Shown: positions 60,205 to 64,000 of the stretch, piece by piece
Position numbering within the stretch: position 1 is the first letter of the stretch
How the letters are laid out: each line of letters opens with the position of its first letter
Assembly: GCA_910584005.1 (NCBI GenBank)
Contig: CAJTXR010000003.1
Coordinates: 62,001 to 126,000, forward strand
DNA length: 64,000 nt
Direction of reading: 5' to 3'
DNA from: an uncultured Anaeroplasmataceae bacterium
Lineage (GTDB): Bacteria; Bacillota_I; Bacilli_A; Acholeplasmatales; Anaeroplasmataceae
The notes under the pieces: generated by a model
The model's input: only the letters and a program-made list of their open reading frames with translations
Database searches by the model: none
Told to the model about the DNA's origin: nothing
Program-made: the position numbers and the translations under genes

Positions 60205-60885
60205 ATGAAATATAATGTATTAATTGTTGATGATGAAAAACTACTTGCAGATAGTATGGCCGAATATTTTAATTTATTTCAGGTTGCGACTGTAGCTACA
60301 TATAGTGCTAAAGAATGTCTATCTTTTTTAGAACAAAACACAACGGAACTTATTTTATTAGATATAAATTTAGAAGATGAAAGCGGATTTGAATTATGTA
60401 AGGAATTGCGAAATAAAACAAGCATTCCCATTCTCTTTATTTCTGCAAGAACAAGTGATGATGATCAATTGATTGCTTTAAATATTGGAGGAGATGATTA
60501 TATTCAAAAGCCATTTTCTTTAAGTGTGTTATTAGCGAAAGTTAAAGCCGTATTAAAGCGATATGGTTCTAAAGCGGATAAAGGATATTTTGATGGTAGA
60601 TTAAATGTAAATTTTGAATCTAAACAAGTTTTTGTAAATGGAAAAGAAAAAAAACTTACTGTTTTAGAGTTTAAATTATTATCCTATTTAATCGCAAACA
60701 AAGGGAAGGTTTTATCAAAAGAAGATTTGTTTGAAAATGTTTGGAAGGATAAATTTACTGGAGATGGTACTCTAAATGTGCATATACGTAAAATTAGAGA
60801 AGCTATTGAAATCAATCCGAATCAACCAAAATACATTATTACGATTTGGGGAGATGGGTATAAATTCACAGGAGGAAAAGAATGA
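60205..60885 (+). CDS. OmpR-family response regulator of an ABC-linked two-component system
   Basis: ATG at 60205 follows GGAGGTG. The 226-residue regulator has a receiver domain (NVLIVDDEKL, phosphoacceptor in LILLDINLED, FISART, IQKPFSLSVL) and a winged-helix domain (KLTVLEFKLLSYLIANKGK ... TIWGDGYKF). Kinase and FtsX-type ABC genes follow, so it probably controls that transporter, as in VncRS-Vex or BceRS-like systems. Confidence 0.95.
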   Translation: MKYNVLIVDDEKLLADSMAEYFNLFQVATVATYSAKECLSFLEQNTTELILLDINLEDESGFELCKELRNKTSIPILFISARTSDDDQLIALNIGGDDYIQKPFSLSVLLAKVKAVLKRYGSKADKGYFDGRLNVNFESKQVFVNGKEKKLTVLEFKLLSYLIANKGKVLSKEDLFENVWKDKFTGDGTLNVHIRKIREAIEINPNQPKYIITIWGDGYKFTGGKE

Positions 60886-62147
60886 AAAGAAAGCTATTTT
60901 TTATTTCTTTATTGATTATCTTTATAATTGAACTGTTTTTTTGTTTTATATTATTTCGCCCTAAAACAGAGTTCTTACAAGATTCTGTACTTGTAAATGA
61001 AGTGGTACATTCGATTTCTGAAGATTGGACTCAAATGGATCTTCATCAAAATCATTCCCAATTCGATTATGTAGTTTTAGATTCAAAGGGGGATGTGATT
61101 TATCGTACAAAGCTAGGGCTTTCTGAAAATTTAAATTCAGCAATAATCCATAGAGATACAATTTTAGATATTGAACAAAGCGGAATTGTTTTAGGTAAGG
61201 TTATTATTTATAATGATAGCCTAAAAGTGATTCCTTCTTATGAACAAAGAAGTTTTTATATTTTAATAATTTCCTTATGCATTCAGCTTTTTTTATGTAT
61301 AGGGTATTATACTTATTTATATATAAGAATTATAAAACCATTTCAACATTTAAAACATTTCGCAGAACGTATTGCAGGAGGGAATTTAGATATTCCACTT
61401 AAGATGGATCGCTATAATCTTTTTGGAGCTTTTACAGAAAGCTTTGATATTATGCGACATGAACTAAAAAAATCACGTATCGCTGAGGCACAAGCAAATG
61501 AAAGTAAGAAGGAACTTGTAGCTAAACTTTCTCATGATATTAAAACTCCTTTAGCAAGCATCAAAGTTGTATCTGAAGTGGGAAGTATGACTGCCTATTG
61601 CTCTAAGGATAAAGAGCGGTATCAACAAATTATAGGTAAAGCAGATCAAATTGATACCCTTGTATCTAACTTGTTTTCTGCAACCTTAGAGGAATTAGAA
61701 CAGCTTACGGTTACTCCAATAAATATTGAAAGTACATGTTTAAAATTATTGCTAGAGGAGGCAGATTATTTATCTTTGGCAACGATTCCCGAAATTCCTC
61801 AATGCTTACTTTATGTGGATAAGTTAAGATTGCAACAAGTATTTGACAATATATTTTCTAACTCTTATAAATATGCTGGCACAAAAATTTTGGTTTCTGT
61901 TTTATATTTAGAAGAAACTTTGCAGATTATTATAGAAGATTTTGGTGGCGGTGTAATGCCTGATGAACTTCCTACGATAAAGGAAAAATATAAACGCGGA
62001 AAGCATACAAAAGATATTGAGGGAGCTGGATTAGGTCTATATATTTCAGATTATTTTATGAAAGAAATGCAAGGGGCTCTTGATGTTGAAAATGGAGAAT
62101 ATGGTTTAAAAGTGATCCTTACAATTTTATTAAGTGGAGCAATTTAA
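60882..62147 (+). CDS. Sensor histidine kinase of the ABC-linked system
   Basis: The 421-residue kinase has two membrane helices (about 4-25 and 113-138) around an 85-residue extracellular sensor, then a HAMP domain (IIKPFQHLKHFAERIAGG). H-box LSHDIKTPLASIKVVSEVG, N-box FDNIFSNSYKYAGTKI and G-box GAGLGLYISDYF are intact. Overlaps the regulator gene by four bases. Confidence 0.95.
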   Translation: MKRKLFFISLLIIFIIELFFCFILFRPKTEFLQDSVLVNEVVHSISEDWTQMDLHQNHSQFDYVVLDSKGDVIYRTKLGLSENLNSAIIHRDTILDIEQSGIVLGKVIIYNDSLKVIPSYEQRSFYILIISLCIQLFLCIGYYTYLYIRIIKPFQHLKHFAERIAGGNLDIPLKMDRYNLFGAFTESFDIMRHELKKSRIAEAQANESKKELVAKLSHDIKTPLASIKVVSEVGSMTAYCSKDKERYQQIIGKADQIDTLVSNLFSATLEELEQLTVTPINIESTCLKLLLEEADYLSLATIPEIPQCLLYVDKLRLQQVFDNIFSNSYKYAGTKILVSVLYLEETLQIIIEDFGGGVMPDELPTIKEKYKRGKHTKDIEGAGLGLYISDYFMKEMQGALDVENGEYGLKVILTILLSGAI

Positions 62148-62222
62148 GAATAAATTAAGAAATATTTAAAGATTTATAAAAGAAGAAAAGATAAAATAAA
62201 GTTGGTTAAGGAGAGGATAAAT

Positions 62223-62981
62223 ATGAAAAAAATTTTACTTAAAACAGAAAAATTATGTAAGACCTTTTCAAATGGAGGAGTCCAACAGCATGTATTAAAA
62301 AATATTGATTTAGAATTATATGAAGGAGATTTCACAGTGATAATGGGAGCCAGTGGAGCTGGGAAATCGACATTACTTTATGCTTTGTCTGGAATGGATA
62401 CCCCATCGTTAGGTAAGATACAGTTTGGAGATCAGGTTATTTCAAATCTTTCTCAGGATAAACTTGCTTTATTTCGTAGAAACCATTGTGGATTTGTTTT
62501 TCAACAAATTTACTTACTTGATAAAATGAGTGTAATGGATAATGTTCTTACAGCAGGGCTTCTTATTCATAAAGATAGAAAAGCTCTTGTAGCTAAAGCA
62601 ATACAATTATTTGAAGCTGTAGACATTTCTTTAGAAACTCAAAAAAAGTTTCCAAGCCAGCTTTCTGGTGGGGAAGCTCAACGCGTTGGAATTATTCGGG
62701 CTCTTATTAATTCACCAGAAGTTGTTTTTGCAGATGAGCCGACTGGGGCTCTTAATTCTAAAACAGGAATAGAGGTACTGAACACTTTGACTAAATTTAA
62801 TGAACAAGGACAAAGTGTGGTTATGGTAACCCATGATATGAAATCTGCATGCCGAGGTAATCGGATCCTTTATTTAAAGGATGGTGTTATTTTGGGGGAA
62901 TGTGATTTGGGAAAATATGATGCATCAGATGCTCAAAGATATGAAAAACTTTCTTTATTTTTAAATCAAATGGGGTGGTAA
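62223..62981 (+). CDS. ABC transporter ATPase, MacB/LolD type
   Basis: ATG at 62223 follows AGGAGAGG; an earlier in-frame start lies inside that site. The 252-residue ATPase has Walker A GASGAGKSTLLYALSG, Q-loop FVFQQIYLLDKMSVMDNV, signature LSGGEAQRVGIIRAL, Walker B VVFADEPTGALN and H-loop VMVTHDMKSA. These belong to the group that works with FtsX-type permeases in peptide export, resistance or sensing. Confidence 0.94.
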   Translation: MKKILLKTEKLCKTFSNGGVQQHVLKNIDLELYEGDFTVIMGASGAGKSTLLYALSGMDTPSLGKIQFGDQVISNLSQDKLALFRRNHCGFVFQQIYLLDKMSVMDNVLTAGLLIHKDRKALVAKAIQLFEAVDISLETQKKFPSQLSGGEAQRVGIIRALINSPEVVFADEPTGALNSKTGIEVLNTLTKFNEQGQSVVMVTHDMKSACRGNRILYLKDGVILGECDLGKYDASDAQRYEKLSLFLNQMGW

Positions 62982-62982
62982 T

Positions 62983-64000
62983 ATGAAAAAGAATCTCCTC
63001 ATTATTCGGTCAAATTTAAGAAAGTCTAAAGGACAGACTTTTGGAATTGTTGTTTTGATTCTGCTTGCTGCAATTATGTTGAATCTTTGGTTAATGCTTT
63101 CTTTGGATTATAAAAAAAATTTTGATCGTTATCATGATAAATTGAATGCAGAACATGTGACGCTTGTGGTAGATAATCAAACGGTAGAATTTAGAAATTA
63201 TATGAATAAAATCCTTCAAGAAAAAGCAGAAATTTCTGAATATCGTTTTGATAATTGTATGCATATGGTAGGCACATTTCCATATAATCAAGGAACGATT
63301 AATAGTGAATTTGTTTTTATGGATAAAAGTATTGCTGTTGAAAAAGAGATAGGTAAAACAGAAATAGTAGAGGAAACAAAGTACACCAGTGGTGTTTATT
63401 TACCAATGCTTTATAAATCGAAGGAGCTAAAGACGGGAAATACTATTGAAATAACAATTGGTAGTCATACGATTACATATGTCATATGTGGTTTTTTTAA
63501 TAGTATTATGATGGGTTCTCATAATTGTTCAGTAACTCAAATACTGCTTACAACGGATCAATATGATGAATTATCTAAACTTAATTATGCTCCATACGCA
63601 ACAGTATGTTCAATACGATTAAAGAATAAAGCGAAATCTGCAATGATTGAGGCAGAGCTTAAGAGCTTAGTATCAGAACAATTTTCTGATGATAGATTGG
63701 CTTCTAATTGTTATCGTATTGTTTCGCAAGCTCGGTATATATCCCAAGGAATATGCTCAATCATATTAAGTGTAATGGCTTTTCTAATCTTGCTTATTTC
63801 TTTAGTAATCATCATCTCAAATATAATCAATTATATTCAAACCAATATGAAAAATCTAGGAGTTTTAAAAGCAATAGGCTATACATCAAAACAAATGATA
63901 GGGACTCTTTTGCTTCAGTTTTTAGGGATAACCTTATGTGTTGCTATCTTAGGGACTGCACTTGCTTATGCACTTTTTCCAATGTTAAATACTATGATGA
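62983..64000 (+). CDS. FtsX-type ABC permease (3' end outside window)
   Basis: ATG at 62983 comes one base after the ATPase stop, with GGGGTGG upstream. The visible 339 residues show an N-terminal membrane helix (about 18-40), an extracellular region of about 200 residues, then the start of an FtsX domain (SLVIIISNIINYIQTNMKNL, GVLKAIGYTSKQMIGTLLLQ). Topology is MacB/Vex/SalY-like rather than BceB-like. Substrate is unknown; antimicrobial peptides are typical. The frame is open to the window end. Confidence 0.9.
   Translation, partial: MKKNLLIIRSNLRKSKGQTFGIVVLILLAAIMLNLWLMLSLDYKKNFDRYHDKLNAEHVTLVVDNQTVEFRNYMNKILQEKAEISEYRFDNCMHMVGTFPYNQGTINSEFVFMDKSIAVEKEIGKTEIVEETKYTSGVYLPMLYKSKELKTGNTIEITIGSHTITYVICGFFNSIMMGSHNCSVTQILLTTDQYDELSKLNYAPYATVCSIRLKNKAKSAMIEAELKSLVSEQFSDDRLASNCYRIVSQARYISQGICSIILSVMAFLILLISLVIIISNIINYIQTNMKNLGVLKAIGYTSKQMIGTLLLQFLGITLCVAILGTALAYALFPMLNTMM

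Noticed and set aside
1..64000. Search by eye for rRNA, tRNA, tmRNA, CRISPR repeats, transposases, phage genes and restriction or toxin-antitoxin genes.
   Set aside because: None was recognised; accessory content is limited to surface enzymes, transporters and signalling genes.

Overview
The window is AT-rich, low-GC Bacillota DNA that contains the chromosome replication origin. The order rpmH-rnpA-yidC-jag on the minus strand, then oriC, then dnaA-dnaN-yaaA-recF-gyrB-gyrA on the plus strand, is the classic Bacilli/Clostridia origin layout. The further clusters dnaX-ybaB-recR-bofA and ywiB-rpoE(delta), two T-box leaders and a CcpA-like LacI regulator point to a member of class Bacilli or an Erysipelotrichia/Turicibacter-like lineage. 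The species cannot be fixed from the sequence. cwlJ, gerQ and bofA suggest an endospore former. Pectinesterase and pectate lyase genes suggest a gut organism exposed to plant fibre.

Left of the origin (1-18.6 kb) nearly all genes are on the minus strand. In order they are: a partial metallo-beta-lactamase surface protein; a GNAT acetyltransferase; an endonuclease I lipoprotein with InlB-type repeats; tyrS with a tyrosine T-box; a LacI/CcpA-like regulator; and a six-gene operon that joins a sugar-type ABC importer (ATPase, two permeases, binding lipoprotein) to a thermonuclease lipoprotein and an OB-fold lipoprotein. Then come a small membrane protein, asnS with an asparagine T-box, the plus-strand pair cwlJ-gerQ (spore germination), and jag, yidC, rnpA and rpmH.

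The origin is bipartite. DnaA boxes lie upstream of dnaA, and a second DnaA-box group with a DnaA-trio-like tract lies between dnaA and dnaN. A three-gene ABC-2 exporter sits between dnaN and yaaA.

Right of gyrA (30-45.6 kb) the plus strand carries: a PD-(D/E)XK nuclease/DinG-type helicase fusion; a DUF2974 alpha/beta hydrolase; a YiiX-like peptidase; dnaX-ybaB-recR-bofA; a DUF1934 protein; rpoE (delta); an unknown membrane protein with a BspA-type LRR partner; another membrane protein; and a two-component system with a cardiolipin synthase.

At 45.7-53.8 kb two very large minus-strand surface lipoproteins, a pectinesterase and a pectate lyase on InlB-repeat stalks, run against the direction of replication. 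Their promoters carry similar LacI-type operators. The plus strand then resumes with apbE, a NusG_II-domain protein and a Gx transporter (flavin/redox theme). Next is glnA behind a leader that looks like an ANTAR-regulated antitermination element. After that come an ECF sigma factor with a putative membrane anti-sigma partner, an unknown membrane protein, and a two-component system with an FtsX-type ABC transporter that runs off the window.

No rRNA, tRNA, CRISPR array or insertion sequence was recognised.
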